Shown: positions 10,872 to 22,366 of the stretch, one piece after another
Numbering within the stretch: position 1 is the stretch's first letter
How the letters are laid out: each line of letters starts with the position of its first letter
NCBI GenBank assembly: GCA_024803745.1
Contig: JANJXV010000002.1
Coordinates: forward strand, 37,593,001-37,657,000
Length of the DNA stretch: 64,000 nucleotides
Source: Megascapheus bottae
Taxonomy: Eukaryota > Chordata > Mammalia > Rodentia > Geomyidae
Direction: 5' to 3'
Position numbers and translations under genes: made by a program
The notes under the pieces: generated by a model
The model's database searches: none
Told to the model about the DNA's origin: nothing
The model's input: only the letters and a program-made list of their open reading frames with translations

Positions 10872-10925
10872 TGATGATGATGATAATGATGATGATGATG
10901 ATGATGATTATAATGATGATTATTC
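10872..10925. repeat. (GAT)n trinucleotide repeat
   Basis: About 17 GAT units with a few interruptions (gataat, tataat). Confidence 0.92.
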
Positions 10926-11059
10926 AGAAGAGTCTGCTTCCAAAGTCACCTTTGGAAGTAATTGTTGATTTAGACTGAGAATCCAGCCTTGTTAACTACA
11001 ATGCTACAGACTTTCAGTTAAGTTAGCCAATGAAATTATAACACCTCCTTTCTTCAAAA

Positions 11060-11286
11060 ACATCAGGTGGTTCACACCTGTAATCCTAGCCACTCAAGAG
11101 GCTGAGATTGGAGGATCACAATTCAAAGCCAGCCTGAGCACTAAAGTCTGTGAGACTCTTCTCCAATTAACCACCAGAAAGCCAGAAGTGACACTGTGGC
11201 TCAAGTGATAGAGTGCTAGCTTTGAGGTAAAGAGCTCAGGGACAGCTCCTAGGCCCAGAGTTCGAGCCCCATGATTGCCCAAAATG
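11060..11286 (+). repeat. SINE dimer, type B
   Basis: A 7SL-like head (gtggttcacacctgtaatcc, then gccactcaagaggctgagat) leads into ccaattaaccaccagaaagc and the shared tail monomer (actgtggctcaagtgataga ... ggcccagagttcgagcccca). The tail carries tRNA-like A-box (tggctcaagtgatagagtg) and B-box (gttcgagcccc) sequences. Confidence 0.9.
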
Positions 11287-11334
11287 AAGAATCCACTTAG
11301 GTCAGGCCTTACTGCTTTCCAGTTGTGTCATCCA

Positions 11335-11460
11335 GCTAATTTGTTCTCAGTGTAACCCCTGTGCTGCAATATCAGCCTCACCTGGAAACATTTAGAAGTA
11401 CAATTTTTAGACCCAGCTGTACCAGAAGCAGAGATGGAAAGACAGTCATCTGAACAATGG
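11335..11460 (+). mobile_element. MER5A-type DNA transposon remnant (hAT, non-autonomous)
   Basis: gcctcacctggaaacattta, then gaagtacaatttttagaccc, matches the MER5A order (catcacctgggaacttgtta / gaaatgcaaattctcgggcc). The ends have decayed. Confidence 0.6.
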
Positions 11461-11514
11461 CCTAGGCAAAAGTGTGAAATGCTATCTGAAAAGAAAAAAC
11501 AAACCCCACTACTG

Positions 11515-11605
11515 CCAGAGACAGTGATGGCTTAGGGGTGTGGCTCAAATGATAGGGCTTGTCTAGCAAGCATAAGGCCCAGTATAAGTGGGTAGGGGAG
11601 GGAGA
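11515..11605 (+). repeat. Degraded ID-like monomer
   Basis: gatggcttaggggtgtggct, then caaatgatagggcttgtcta and gcaagcataaggcccagt, is a drifted tRNA-derived head with no second monomer. Confidence 0.5.
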
Positions 11606-11899
11606 AAATTAAAAAAGAAATATTACAGAATTGTAAAAGAGGAGAGCTCTTAGCTGTTTGGGTGATCAAAGTAGATTTTAAAGAAATCACTGAAAGTGAA
11701 AGCTTGGAGCCCCTGTTTTTCTTTGGCCATGTTAATAATAGGTTGCTTTCTTCCCTTTAATTAAATTTTCTCATAATTATGGAAGTCCCTGTAAGTAGTA
11801 GTTGGTTGACGTCTTTTACTATGCTGAGGCACCCTGAGTAATTGATGTTGAACTATCTCTTTTCTTCCAGGCCAATCTTCATTTTTTTTCTACAACCTT

Positions 11900-12129
11900 A
11901 AAAAGTACATTTGGGGGGCAGGGGGAGGTTGGGAGTTTGGCCTAGTGGTAGAGTGCTTGCCTTGCATGCATGAAGACCTGGGTTCGATTCCTTGGTACCA
12001 CATACATAGAAAAAAAGCTGGAAGTGTAGCTAAGGCTAAAGTTGGTAGAGCTCTAGCCTTAAGAAAGTCCAAGTTCAGTGCTCAGGCTTTAAGTTCAAGC
12101 CCAGGACTGGCAACAAAAAAAGTAAATTT
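11900..12129 (+). repeat. SINE dimer, type A, first of a three-SINE stack
   Basis: The ID head (gggagtttggcctagtggta, gacctgggttcgattccttg) is followed by the linker catacatagaaaaaaagctg and the tail monomer, which ends ccaggactggcaac. It is flanked by aaaaagtacattt (11900-11912) and aaaaagtaaattt (12117-12129). An A-box (tggcctagtgg) and B-box (ggttcgattcc) are visible in the head. Confidence 0.92.
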
Positions 12130-12342
12130 GGGGGCTGGGAGTTTGGCCTAGTGGTAGAGTGTTCACCTAGCATGCATGAAGCCCTGGGCTCAATTCCTTG
12201 GTACCACATACAGAAAAAGCTGGAAGTGGCACTGTGGCTTAAGTGGCAGAGCGCTAGCCTTGAACAAAAAGTGTCCAAGGACAGTGTTCAGGACCCAAGT
12301 TCAAGTTCAGGACTGGCACACACATACACAAAAAGTACATTT
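12130..12342 (+). repeat. SINE dimer, type A, second of the stack
   Basis: The head (ggctgggagtttggcctagt, gcccTgggctcaattccttg) and tail (ggcactgtggcttaagtggc ... ttcaggactggcacacac) follow directly after the 12117-12129 copy of the flanking repeat. The same flanking motif, aaaaagtacattt, returns at 12330-12342. Confidence 0.92.
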
Positions 12343-12555
12343 GAGCTGGCAGGTGCCAGTGGCTCACATCTGTAATCCTAGCAACTCAGGAGGCTGAGAA
12401 TGAGGATTTAAGATAGCCAAGGTAGACAAAGCAGAGAGATTCTCATCTCCAAATAAGCAGTAAAAAGCCAGGAGTAAGGCTCAAATGGTAGAGTGACAGG
12501 CTTGAGTAGAAAAGCCAAGTAAGAGCTCAAGAACCTGAGTTCCAGCCCCAGTACC

Positions 12556-12557
<2 letters not shown>
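12343..12557 (+). repeat. SINE dimer, type B, third of the stack
   Basis: The 7SL-like head (gctggcaggtgccagtggct, cacatctgtaatcctagcaa) starts exactly where the previous flanking repeat ends. The tail monomer (ggagtaaggctcaaatggta ... agttccagccccagtaccaa) runs into a (CA)n tract that has replaced the A-tail. Confidence 0.88.

Positions 12558-12606
<49 letters not shown>
12558..12606. repeat. (CA)n microsatellite at a SINE 3' end
   Basis: About 24 CA units in the place of the A-rich tail of the type B SINE. SINE and L1 tails are known seeds of microsatellites. Confidence 0.95.
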
Positions 12607-12607
<1 letters not shown>

Positions 12608-13012
12608 TGTTTGGCATGAACTTCAATCCTGCACTGTGATATCCTCAAAGTTAGCTCAGCTGTTCTATTGTAATATATCAGCCTGATGTGCTAGAGAGTT
12701 TGGGGAAATTTTTAGCATGCCGTGAATGTCTTGGTCTATGGGATTGTGTTTATCCCTTGTGTTGATCTGTTGTATACAGTTTTTAATGGGAAAAGCCCGA
12801 CTTCACTGACCTTTTCTGAACAAATAAATTTAGTTAAATCTGTTTGGTGTCATTTGGAAAGGAATGTTCTTTCTCTTCTTCCTCTGGGGTTGCCTCCAGA
12901 GTTTTGTATTTCAGAACCACTACATTCCCAGCTTCACACCTCCTCAGTCACCAGACCCCACAACTTTAAAAACAGACTAGAGAAGAGAACTAGAGAGAAC
13001 CTGGAAGGTGTT

Positions 13013-13027
13013 GGGGGGGGGGGGGGG
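13013..13027. repeat. Uninterrupted G15 run
   Basis: Fifteen consecutive G on the transcribed-sense strand, preceded by purine-rich sequence (tagagagaacctggaaggtg). The length is prone to sequencing error. Confidence 0.9.
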
Positions 13028-13456
13028 AGGGAGATACAGCTTATTATGACTATAGGCCAAGAAAGATTTGCTGTTTGTTCACTAAAGATTTATTGGTAGA
13101 TACTGGTATTCTCTCTGTGATAGTCCCTATTGCCACTTAAGGTCAAGGTGCCCTTTCCCACGGAAGGTCTTGTCTTTCTAGAAAGGGCTAAGACTGTCCT
13201 CTTATTGACAGAATTAGACTTTCATTCACTTTTCCTCTCATACACGTGAAAACCGAGGAAGGAATATCTAGGGAGATTCATCTGTCTCATTCCCGGTGTC
13301 CATTTTCTTAGTTCTCTTTTCAAATACAGCAGTTAAGCCATAGCTATGTTTGGAAGGAAGTTCCAAGCGTGATCTCACAACTAAATAAAACTGCCTGGTA
13401 CATCTGTAGTTATATAAGGAAAAACAACAACATTGTTTAACTTAAAAAGAAAACAA

Positions 13457-13644
13457 TTGCCAATCCTGGGGCTTGAACTCAGGAACTGGGCACTTTCCTT
13501 GAGCTTTTGCTCAAGGCTGTCACTTTACCACTTGAGCCATAGCACCACTTCTACCATTTTCTGTTTGTTTGGTATTAAGAATCGAGCCCAGGGCTTCATG
13601 TATGTTAGGCAAGAAATCTACCACTAAGCCACTTTCTCAGCCTG
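13457..13644 (-). repeat. SINE dimer, type A
   Basis: The reversed tail (gccaatcctggggcttgaac, cttgagccatagcaccactt) and ID head (ttaagaatcgagcccagggc, cactaagccactttctcagc) are both present, with moderate divergence. Confidence 0.85.
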
Positions 13645-13649
13645 TATTA

Positions 13650-14070
13650 CTTAACTTTCCATTCTTTGGCTATGTGTGACATTTGTGTATGTCTTTTCAA
13701 ATTGTATGGTAACTTAGCAATCTCTTCCTTGGAGAATATAAAGAATAACATTTCAAGTGGAAAACCACTTTAAAAATAAATTTCAGAAAATATAGGAATT
13801 TCTCCCCACAGAAGGCAGCCTTTCTAGCCACACATAGCATCCTACTCACAAGTAACAAGTGGAGGAACCTGTTTATGAATGGCTAAATTACCAGTGGCCA
13901 CATTCTTGGGGTTTAAGAGTCTCAGGTGAAATCTAATCCTCTACCGGGAAATTCTTTCGTACCTACAGGCAGAATGGCAATTTAACAGTCTGTGCAATAG
14001 AAACCCATGCGGTTAATGGTCTGAGGGGAAAGTTCAGAAGGTTAACTTTATGGCAGGTAGTGAGAAACAG
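13650..14070. other. Unique intron sequence, no gene
   Basis: No exon, RNA gene or clear repeat was recognised. Confidence 0.4.
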
Positions 14071-14155
14071 AGTGCTGGAGGCATGGCTCAGTGGTAAGAA
14101 CACCTGCCTAGTAAGAGACAGAAGTTGTGCCTACTGGTCACAGAAAAGCCTTACC
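14071..14155 (+). repeat. Degraded ID-like monomer
   Basis: agtgctggaggcatggctca, then gtggtaagaacacctgccta, resembles a tRNA-type head, with the rest decayed. Confidence 0.45.
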
Positions 14156-14391
14156 AACAACTACAACAAATCTCCCATAGTTACAGTAAGTGGCCCAATG
14201 AGCTTTTGTGTTTCACAATGACCTGTATTAGGAATTTTCCATCTCCTTTGAATTCTCCCTGACATAGGCTACCTTTCCCCTAGCATCAACTCTTCTGTAG
14301 CTTTTAACTGTTAAATACACCCCCCCCACACACAATGATGTTCCTGATGTAAACATACAATTTTAGTAGTTTTGAAAAACATTTTTTTTTT

Positions 14392-14605
14392 TTGCATATC
14401 AGTGTTGGAGTTTGAACTCAGGGCCTCATGCTCTTATTTGCCTTTTTTCACTCAAGGTTGGCAGTTCAGCACCTGAACCGTGGTTCCATGTCTAGCTCTT
14501 TGCTCATTGTTTGGAGATGAGTCTCATGGACTTTCCTACTCCACCTGGCTTCTAACTTCAGTGTTCAGAGCTCAGCCTCCTAAATAGCTAGGATTATAGG
14601 CGAGC
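14392..14605 (-). repeat. SINE dimer, type B
   Basis: A T-run (14392-14403) is followed by gtgttggagtttgaactcag, acctgaaccgtggttccatg, a linker (gctcattgtttggagatgag) and a reversed 7SL-like head (cagagctcagcctcctaaat, agctaggattataggc). Confidence 0.85.
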
Positions 14606-14729
14606 CAAAATTGAAAGTGAAACAAAACGAGACACTGAACCTCAAATAATTAAGTAAAACCGCCCCAGCCCCAAAGCCTCATTGCCATATGGGCCTCTAT
14701 TTGCACAAAAGATAATTATAGGAGGGAGT

Positions 14730-14770
14730 TATATATATATATAATATATAATATATATAATATATATATT
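14730..14770. repeat. (TA)n tract abutting a SINE head
   Basis: Alternating TA with short interruptions lies immediately before the ID head of the next SINE, so the first bases of that SINE are lost or altered. Confidence 0.9.
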
Positions 14771-14771
14771 A

Positions 14772-14976
14772 AAGGCCTAGTGGTAGAGTGTTTGCCTAGC
14801 ATGCACAAAGACCTGGGTTCAATTCCTTGGTACCATATACATAGAAAAGCCAGAAGTGGTGCTGTGGCTCAAGTGGTAGAGCTCTAGCCTTGAGAAAGCC
14901 CAAGAACAGTGCCCTGGCCCTGAGTCTAAGACAGGACTAGCAAAAAAAGAAAAAAGAAAAAGAAAAAAAAAAAAAA
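14772..14976 (+). repeat. SINE dimer, type A
   Basis: The head lacks its first ~12 bases (starts ggcctagtggtagagtgttt). The tail (gtggtgctgtggctcaagtg) is intact and ends in an A-rich tail with G interruptions at 14940-14976. Confidence 0.88.
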
Positions 14977-14979
14977 GAT

Positions 14980-16175
14980 TGAGTCAGCATTGACTGCAGT
15001 GGTGGGAATCGTTCCCAGCTCTCCACTCTACTCCTTCTTAGTAGCCTTTCTCTAATGAGAAGCTTGGAGGGACACAGTTCTGGAACCACAGCTCCATAGC
15101 ATTTGACACTATGATTTCCCCAAAGGAGTGGAAGGGCCCCCTACCTGAACCTTCCCTTCATGTGCTTAAGGAAGCACCAACCTTTTCCTTAAATCCAGAG
15201 AGGTTGATCAGAGAGTGAAGTTGAAACAGTAGCTCTGAGATGCTCTGATTAGACAGTTGGCACTCTCCATGACTGGAACCAGGGGCTCTAGAGCGCATTT
15301 TTTTTTTTTGCACCACAGGTGCAAACATTCTTGCTTTAACCTGGAAAGAATGTTTGCTCTTTGAGTAGTAACTCTGAAAATCAATATTAGGAAAACAAGT
15401 TCCTGACCTTGATGCTAACCTTGAAACTGGATTACTTTCTATCAACAACATTCAAATGGGCTTTGGCTTCAGCTCTCCATCCATGCAACAGCCACAGCTG
15501 ATAAACTCTTTTCCCCAGGTTCCTAACTGTCCAGCCTCCGCAAAGGAGCACATTGTAGCCTATAAGAATATTTTCTTTGATCTTTTGGGCCCAGAAGCAT
15601 TACCATTTGACCAGGGGTAACTGCTCAAGATACTTAGCAAGATTTGAATAGGGCACATTCGCCTGGGAAGTGAGTAATTGTGTCTTCTCTATTAAGGGAT
15701 GCCAATGCTTTGCAGAAGAAATCATAGTAACAAGAACCATCTTCCTCATTTCTTTATCTCTGGCTTTTCCTACATTTCTCAGGGCATTGTGGCATATGCT
15801 GAATATGTATTGATTGAATAAATGAAATAGCATCCTCCCAAAGAATATTTTCTTTGTTGAATGGTTTTTAGAAGGTTTTATGTTTTCATCTGTTTCTCAT
15901 TTTTTAATTGCTCTGAACATGATTAGAATATTTTTAGGATAGATTTGTTGCTTTTTTTATCAGTTCCTATGGCTCCAGAAGTCAGATTTCAGCTCATGTC
16001 TCCTGTGAAATACTATTGTTTTTTCTTGGTCTCCCTCCAGTGAGGTATTCCCAAAGATCACACATTTGTATGTGAGTTTCTCTGTGGAGTTCTGCAATGG
16101 CTGGCTTGTTGACTTTTCCTCTCTAGTTGAACTTTCCAAGCTATATTCCCAGTCTTTGGCTTTTAGTTTTCTTTT
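14980..16175. other. Unique intron sequence, no gene
   Basis: No exon or clear interspersed repeat was seen. It includes a perfect 12-bp inverted repeat at 15321-15357 (see findings) and a T-run at 15299-15309. Confidence 0.4.
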
Positions 16176-16179
16176 CTTT

Positions 16180-16290
16180 TCCCTGCAGGAAGTGTCTCTT
16201 GCTATCTTTGCCCAGGCTGGCCTGGAACTGTGATCCTCTTAGATCTACTCTCTGGGACCATAAGCATGTATTGCTATGTCTGGACTGCTT
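16180..16290 (-). repeat. B1/7SL-like monomer, antisense, old
   Basis: gtctcttgctatctttgccc, then aggctggcctggaactgtga, accataagcatgtattgcta and tgtctgg, parallels a reversed B1 (tctctatgtagccctggctg / aactcactctg / caccatgcctgg). Confidence 0.55.
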
Positions 16291-16356
16291 GTTTATGAGA
16301 TAGGATCTCATTAATGTCCCCCTCTGAGGTGTCCTGAAACCTCCTGTCTCTTCTGT

Positions 16357-16424
16357 GTGTGCGTGTGCGTGTGTGTGCATGTGTGTGTGTGCGTGTGTGT
16401 GTGTGTATATGTATGTATGTGTGT
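16357..16424. repeat. (GT)n microsatellite, interrupted
   Basis: GT units with GC and AT interruptions, lying between two old B1-like fragments. Confidence 0.9.
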
Positions 16425-16429
16425 TTTGA

Positions 16430-16546
16430 GAGAGGGAACTGGCTTTTTACTCACTATAAAGCCCACACTGGTCTCAAATTCTCATCTTTCTGAGTCAAAC
16501 TCCTGATTGCTGAGATTACAGATGCCTTTCAGCAAGCCTGGCTCTG
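16430..16546 (-). repeat. B1/7SL-like monomer, antisense, old
   Basis: ctcactataaagcccacact, then ggtctcaaattctcatcttt, tgctgagattacagatgcct and cagcaagcctggctc, follows the order of a reversed B1 element. Confidence 0.65.
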
Positions 16547-16549
16547 CCT

Positions 16550-19500
16550 GAGATTTTGTTGTTGTTGTTGTTTTGACTCTGGGCCTTTCCCTATGTGTCA
16601 TGATGTCCATAGGACAGACTAAAAGTTATTGTCTCTTTAAGACTATGGATGTCATGTACAGGTTTAACTGTCTGGAATTACTGAAGTGTGTATGAATCAG
16701 GAACAAAAGCTTCATTGTGAACAGAATGTCACATGTATTTTCCTTATTTTCACTTCTGCAAGAATACTCTTGCCCTTTCTAGGTGGTAGGAGACCCAGCT
16801 TCAGCCATTGCTCAGACCTTACCATTTGTTAGAGTTTGGCAAACCTCCAGGACTTGATTGAGTGCCAAACTATACAGGAGTCCACCCAGTTCTGTATCGG
16901 CATTGATTGCCCTTGTCCCCACCCACATGGTCTCTTAAGAGTTCTACATTTGTGCTAAGCTGAGGGCAGAGCTTGACAGAGCTGCAAGCCCAGGTACCTG
17001 CCATCCAGAACTGTAGATGTGCTGTGCCCTGCAGCCTCCAGCTCTGATGAATTGTCTTCCCTGGCAATAAGTCATAGCAAGAAATTATCTGGGAATACTT
17101 CCTTCTGTTCAGACTTTGGGACTTGGAGAATGGAAACTCAACATTTTCTACTGTGTACTTTATGCCTCCTTCATTCCACATTTATCCAAACAGACGAAAC
17201 CACGTTTTTCTTCTTACTCATCCTTTGCGCCTCAGCTGCAGTATCACTGGCCAAGTGAACAATGCCTGGGGGTTCACCCTCTGCTCCCTACCTGTCCATC
17301 ATTTTCTTCTTACTTTCTACTGCACACATGATTTTTACTTTGGGATATTCTGGGGGTGGGGGAAACCTGTTAAAAGCATGGAGTCTTCGGCCCTACTTCA
17401 ACTTGGATTAGTGGAAAGGAATCTGCATTTTAACATGGTGCCTTATACTGAAGTGGGAGAAGCCTGACCTACTAAATTATGAGCTCCTCAATGACAAGGA
17501 CATTGTGTTTTTTGCCAGTATCCCTTCTAGAAATGCCTAGTTCATAGGAGCCACTGGGTCAACAGCCACTGAAGGAATGCATGGGTAGCATATAATGATT
17601 ACAGACCAGACATCCAGATAGCAATGGCTGCTGTTAGAAATGCTATTTAAGCACAAAATATGACCCACAAGATGCTAAATTGGACCAACCTGGGAATTAA
17701 AACATCTGGAAACCACTTGATAGAGCTAGAAATTTTGGACCCATCTCAGGTCAAGCTGATAGATACAGGGACCAACTTCATATGCAACATGGGGCCAGGT
17801 GTGTTTACCTGACAACCCTGACGGAGAGCCTGACCTGGGATTCAGGGAACAAAGTCTGAAACAAAAAGAGCAGCAAAAGACTGGCAGGCAACCTTTGTGA
17901 TGTTCCTGTGAGCATGATGGGAAATTAAGGTAGACTGCCATTCTAAACACAATATTGAAACACAAATTCCAGCTAGATCAAAGAAAAGGCAAAAAATTAT
18001 GAACAGATTCTTTGTTGTGCTACACATTCCGTTTATTCATTTGAGATGAGGGGTGAGGGGTAGAAGATTCAAAACAATGGATTAAATCCATCACTAAAGT
18101 TTATTAGAAAATTTGAGATGTTAGTAGTGGCTTTGATACACCTACTTTCCCAAAAGACATGACCATGGACTGACATTAAGGCATGGCTAGACTAACCTGA
18201 GTATGAAAAGAGTTTTCTTGTCTGTGCAGACCTCCTTTCAAATTGGTCACTCTGAAAGAATGTCTTTTTGGCATTAGGCATAGGGAATTATCTGTTGAGT
18301 GAGGTGGTTCATGTCTATTGGCATTTCCTTTCCCTTGGAAGTAATCAGATCCTCCTTGGGGGTTGCTTGTACTGTGGTGTCAGGTCAGGTATTAAAACCT
18401 TTCCTTTTGTTGAATATTAACTCTGTGGGTTGTAGCTAAAGAGGCTTAGTTAGCACTGGACAGGGTGAGAGGAAAACATGGAACTAGAACTGTTTTAGGA
18501 TTGCATCCGGGAGCTTGAAAGTCTACTGCAGTGATACGTAGGGGTGACACATGAGGCTTGAGAGAGAAAGAGTATCCCTTCCTGCCCTGAAATGCTGGGT
18601 TCTATCTTAGAAGACCGTGTGTCCTCATTCTGTTTTGGCTCATAGCAAAAAAGGTAGGCATCCTCTGCCAAAAGATGGGACAATCCAGTGTGTGCATGCG
18701 AATTTCATCTTGCCTATACAAGCATGTAACTCTGCGAAAAAAAATCAAGTGTCCTGCTCATTCCATTCCCTACCACCTCACCCCTCCCCGCCTTCCCGGC
18801 TTATAACCAAGCATGAGAACTCCTTCTAAAGCACACTTAGGGGAAGGGAAATTGCTCTGATTAAAGCCAGGTCTAAGCAGCAGGAGGCTACAGAAAAAAA
18901 ATGTGCAATTCAAGCAAACGATTCTAGGGAAACATGGAGGACCTCATTTTCTCCTGTGGATTCTGAGCCAAGAAGTAGCAGACTATCATGTCTAAGGCTG
19001 AGCTCAGAGATTGGCTGAGCTTGGATTTTCTTTGAAGAAACAGCATCTGCTGCCTAAGCACCCTGACTGAAACAGAAAATGCCATTGAGGGTCTCTAGTG
19101 GACTTCATGGATCCTCAACAAGGGTGGAAGGTGTGTTCAGACAAGATGTGCTTTACAGCCATTTGTCACCTCCGTGGACCTCTGTGCACAAGCTCTGTCA
19201 CTCTATGTGGTATCTCAGGCTTGAAAAACCATTCACCCCTGGTACCACTTCCTGACCCCCTAACACACACACTTGCCTTTCATCATGCTAACCATAGATG
19301 AAACCCTAAGTGAAGTGATGCAGAAAACTGAGTTTGTGATTTTACACCAAATTCAACAGATTTACAAGTATAGGCTCATACTGGGTTGAGATCTCAGTCT
19401 TCATATTTACTGCCAGTTTCACCTTGATTGAGCCTCCATGTTTTGTAGGTAAAGCAAGTATAGTGTAACACTGAAGATTGTCTGAAAGGATCAAGTGAAA

Positions 19501-19555
19501 CCCTGCATTTGAAGGCTCAGCCCAGAGAGCTTTGCTCTCTTGGATTTCCCATCTC
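16550..19555. other. Unique intron sequence, no gene
   Basis: About 3 kb without a recognisable repeat or exon. Open frames such as 17123-17467 (+, 114 codons) and 17726-17965 (-) have no family motif I recognise and are probably chance. Confidence 0.4.
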
Positions 19556-19560
19556 CACGC

Positions 19561-19584
19561 TTTTTTTTTTTTTTTTTTTTTTTT
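19561..19584. repeat. T24 homopolymer
   Basis: Twenty-four T on the + strand, which on the minus strand is a poly(A) that could mark the 3' end of a retrocopy lying to the right. I could identify neither a source gene nor a target duplication, so this stays a simple repeat. Confidence 0.85.
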
Positions 19585-19589
19585 ATCCC

Positions 19590-21540
19590 CCACAGGAGAA
19601 GCAGATCATCTCCTACCTCTGGCTGGGTGAATGTGGGTGTGTTATCTAATGTCTAATAGATAAGTCCCTTTCTACTGACTCCTCATTCCTTACCATTTTA
19701 CCCATGATTTTCCCAGTCTGGTTCTTTGCATTCTCTGTGAACAGATGGTAAAATGTATAGCTTGACAGACATTACACTGGGGAAGGGGTGTTAAGAAAAG
19801 ATAAATGAAGTGAGGCATGCAGATTACAGACACTTTCATGAGCCCACTGGACATAGTCTTCTATGCCACCCTAACCTCTTCTGGATTTATTAAATTCATG
19901 ACATTGGAATTTGGGTTATAAACAGGTTCACAGTCTACCCTCAGCTATGCTGAAGTCAAGAAAATGTCTGAAAAGCACAAGTGACTTTACCTGGCATAAG
20001 GCTAAATAGGATCTTTCTGTAATTTAATATGGCATTCTTAGTTTTCTCTGCAAGGATTTTAATGTTCTTGATCCCAATGGACTGTCCCGGATCCTTCTAG
20101 GGTATTAGGTAAGAGGTGGCATCAGTACTGTATAGCATCCTGCCAAATTGCAGAAATAAATCTGTTTTCACTGACTTTGATGTCGGTTTTTTTCTATTGT
20201 GAAAAACTAGCTTGAGTTTGTTTAAACAAACGAAGAAGTTGAGAAGAGGGAGGGGATTTTTTTTTTTATTTCAGAAATTTGCAAGCTTATATTCCAAAAC
20301 CTCAGAGCAGAAACACAGCTGCATTTGGAAGGGGCTGAAAGCAGACAGGGATATCAAAGACCTGCTCTTGAGACTTTGGGTTTAGCTTTTGTGTTACTGT
20401 AAAAAAAAAATCATAAATTCTGAGATCATTGACATTGCTGCCAGTGTCAGTGGTTTTACACTCTAATAATTGACCTTTGGAGCTGTGGTGAGGCAGTACT
20501 CCATGGTAGGACCTCGTGACAGAGTAGAACTGCCAAAGAGGAAGAGAAGGGTCCAGAAGGGTCTCACAATCCTCCTTAGAGACACAACTTCAATAACCCA
20601 AAGACCTCTCACTCAGCCCTTCCTACTATCATTTCCACCATCTTCTAAGAGCACCAAGGTTAAGCCTTTCATACATGGATCCAAACTCTACCATGTTCTT
20701 ACAGCATAAACACGAACACAGTGACTGTTATCCATGTATCAGTTAACCTTGTGGGTTAACCAATGGCAAGTGATAAGAACCTAGTTTGTATATGCTGATT
20801 AGCATGCTGATTGGCTTCCCATATTGGAATGTGTTTTGTGGCAATGTTGTGCTTTTTCTATTAAGTTCCCCATTACTTTTGGTAAAGTGTCTTTCTGGTG
20901 GTCTTCAGAGTCTCTTCTGAGCCCCCCTGGGGCAGAGTAGTGTGTTGACTAAGCATTCCATTGGTAAATGTCTGTGGTGGTTGCTTTGTTGGGCTTGGCA
21001 TCAGCAGATATCATTCCAAGCTGGTCGTTCCCTAAGCTTCTGAGGTTTAATTCACATAAGAACACATTAGAAATGAAATGAAATGGGGCACAGCAAGAAA
21101 CCATTGATTTGAACTGAGACCTGCCCACTGGGCACTGAACCCCCCCTGTTCCTTCTTCAGTTTGACATTCCCCTGGCCAGAAGATCTTCAGAACTCACTT
21201 CAATCTGGTCCTGTCTACTGGAATGTTCAGGGTTAACCCTGAAATCAGTTGTATGATTTTTCTGTTCAACATATTTTCTTTAATATCTTTCAAAAACTTC
21301 TTTAAATGTCCTGTGCCCATCGTTTCTACCACAATAGCTTCTTACCTAAGCTTAGGGGATACCAGAAAGCTTACTTAATATGGATGACAAATTCAAGAGG
21401 CTGAGGATGTGAGACAAGAGCACACATAGTCAGTGTACATAGATATTCACAGCACGTCAATGCAGTGCTTACAGAGTCCCGAGCCAGCCTGCCTAGCACC
21501 ACATCATAGCTCTACTACATACCAATTCTACCTCCCCACC
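19590..21540. other. Unique intron sequence, no gene
   Basis: No exon, RNA gene or clear repeat was seen. A 79-codon forward frame at 20470-20709 has no recognisable motif. Confidence 0.4.
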
Positions 21541-21544
21541 CAGA

Positions 21545-21690
21545 AACTCCGTGTGTCATTTCTTCACCTATAGCAAGAGCATCCTAGGATCTTCCTATAA
21601 TTGTGAGGGCTAAGTGAGTTAATATATAGAGAAGTACTTAAAAAGCACCTAGCTTCAAGTTCTGGATGAATATTTAATTCCTCTGATGAG
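21545..21690 (+). repeat. MIR, sense
   Basis: atttcttcacctatagcaag, then attgtgagggctaagtgagt, taatatatagagaagtactt and aaaaagcacctagcttcaag, matches the MIR core order (ctcatctgtaaaatg / gaggattaaatgag / taatacatgtaaagcgctt / agtgcctggcac). Confidence 0.65.
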
Positions 21691-22189
21691 CAAGGACCCT
21701 GAGTCAATCTTAGCCAGTCATTAAATAGCTATGTTGTTGTTTTTTTTTGCATTTTATGTGTTCCATGTGACAGTACCTGTGTGTGAAAAGATAAATAATT
21801 CCTGTATATTCTGGTGTGGTGGTGAAGACATATTAAATGGGGTTATTACACATGTGATGAGTATTATGACTCAAGATTTTGTTTTCTGAAGAGATTAAGA
21901 GAAGTCAGACCATCATAAGTCCAAACTTCATTGTTTCTTCTCCTTAAATACTGCATATTAAATACTTCATATATTTTCCAAGGACCAGGGGGAAAGTAAA
22001 AGTGAAGGTATTTTAGAATAGCAGTTATACCAGTAGTTGCTTGCTAGGAAAAGAAGTAACTGAAATCTTACATTGCTAAAAAACAGAAGGAATTATTGCC
22101 CTTATAATCATAAGTGTGAGGGTCAAAAATATTTAGAGACCAGATGAGATTATGAGTTGTTTATAATAATAACCAGAAGACTTAGAATA

Positions 22190-22310
22190 TTTAGTAGTTT
22201 ATTTGTCACCCTTGATTATCACATGATGTGAAGTCAAAAGGACAGGATTTACCCTCAATTTATAAATGAAGAAACTGAAGTGTGTAAAGAAGATCACCAA
22301 CCAAGCCAGG
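22190..22310 (-). repeat. MIR, antisense
   Basis: tttaccctcaatttataaat, then gaagaaactgaagtgtgtaa and agaagatcaccaaccaagcc, matches reversed MIR (ccccattttacagatgagga / aactgaggcac / aaggtcac). Confidence 0.55.
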
Positions 22311-22366
22311 CAGGACCAATTAATTGATTTGTTAGACTGAGCAGCATCTGGGTACTGCATCTCCGA

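Noticed and set aside
11926..12300. tRNA genes, suggested by good A- and B-boxes
   Set aside because: They belong to ID-like SINE heads and tails. No clover-leaf with paired acceptor stem is formed.
12722..13099. 125-codon plus-strand frame
   Set aside because: It has no motif, and the C-terminal part is a translation of the G15 run and purine-rich flank.
19561..20200. Retrocopy on the minus strand ending in the T24 tract
   Set aside because: No source gene was recognised and no target duplication was found around the tract.
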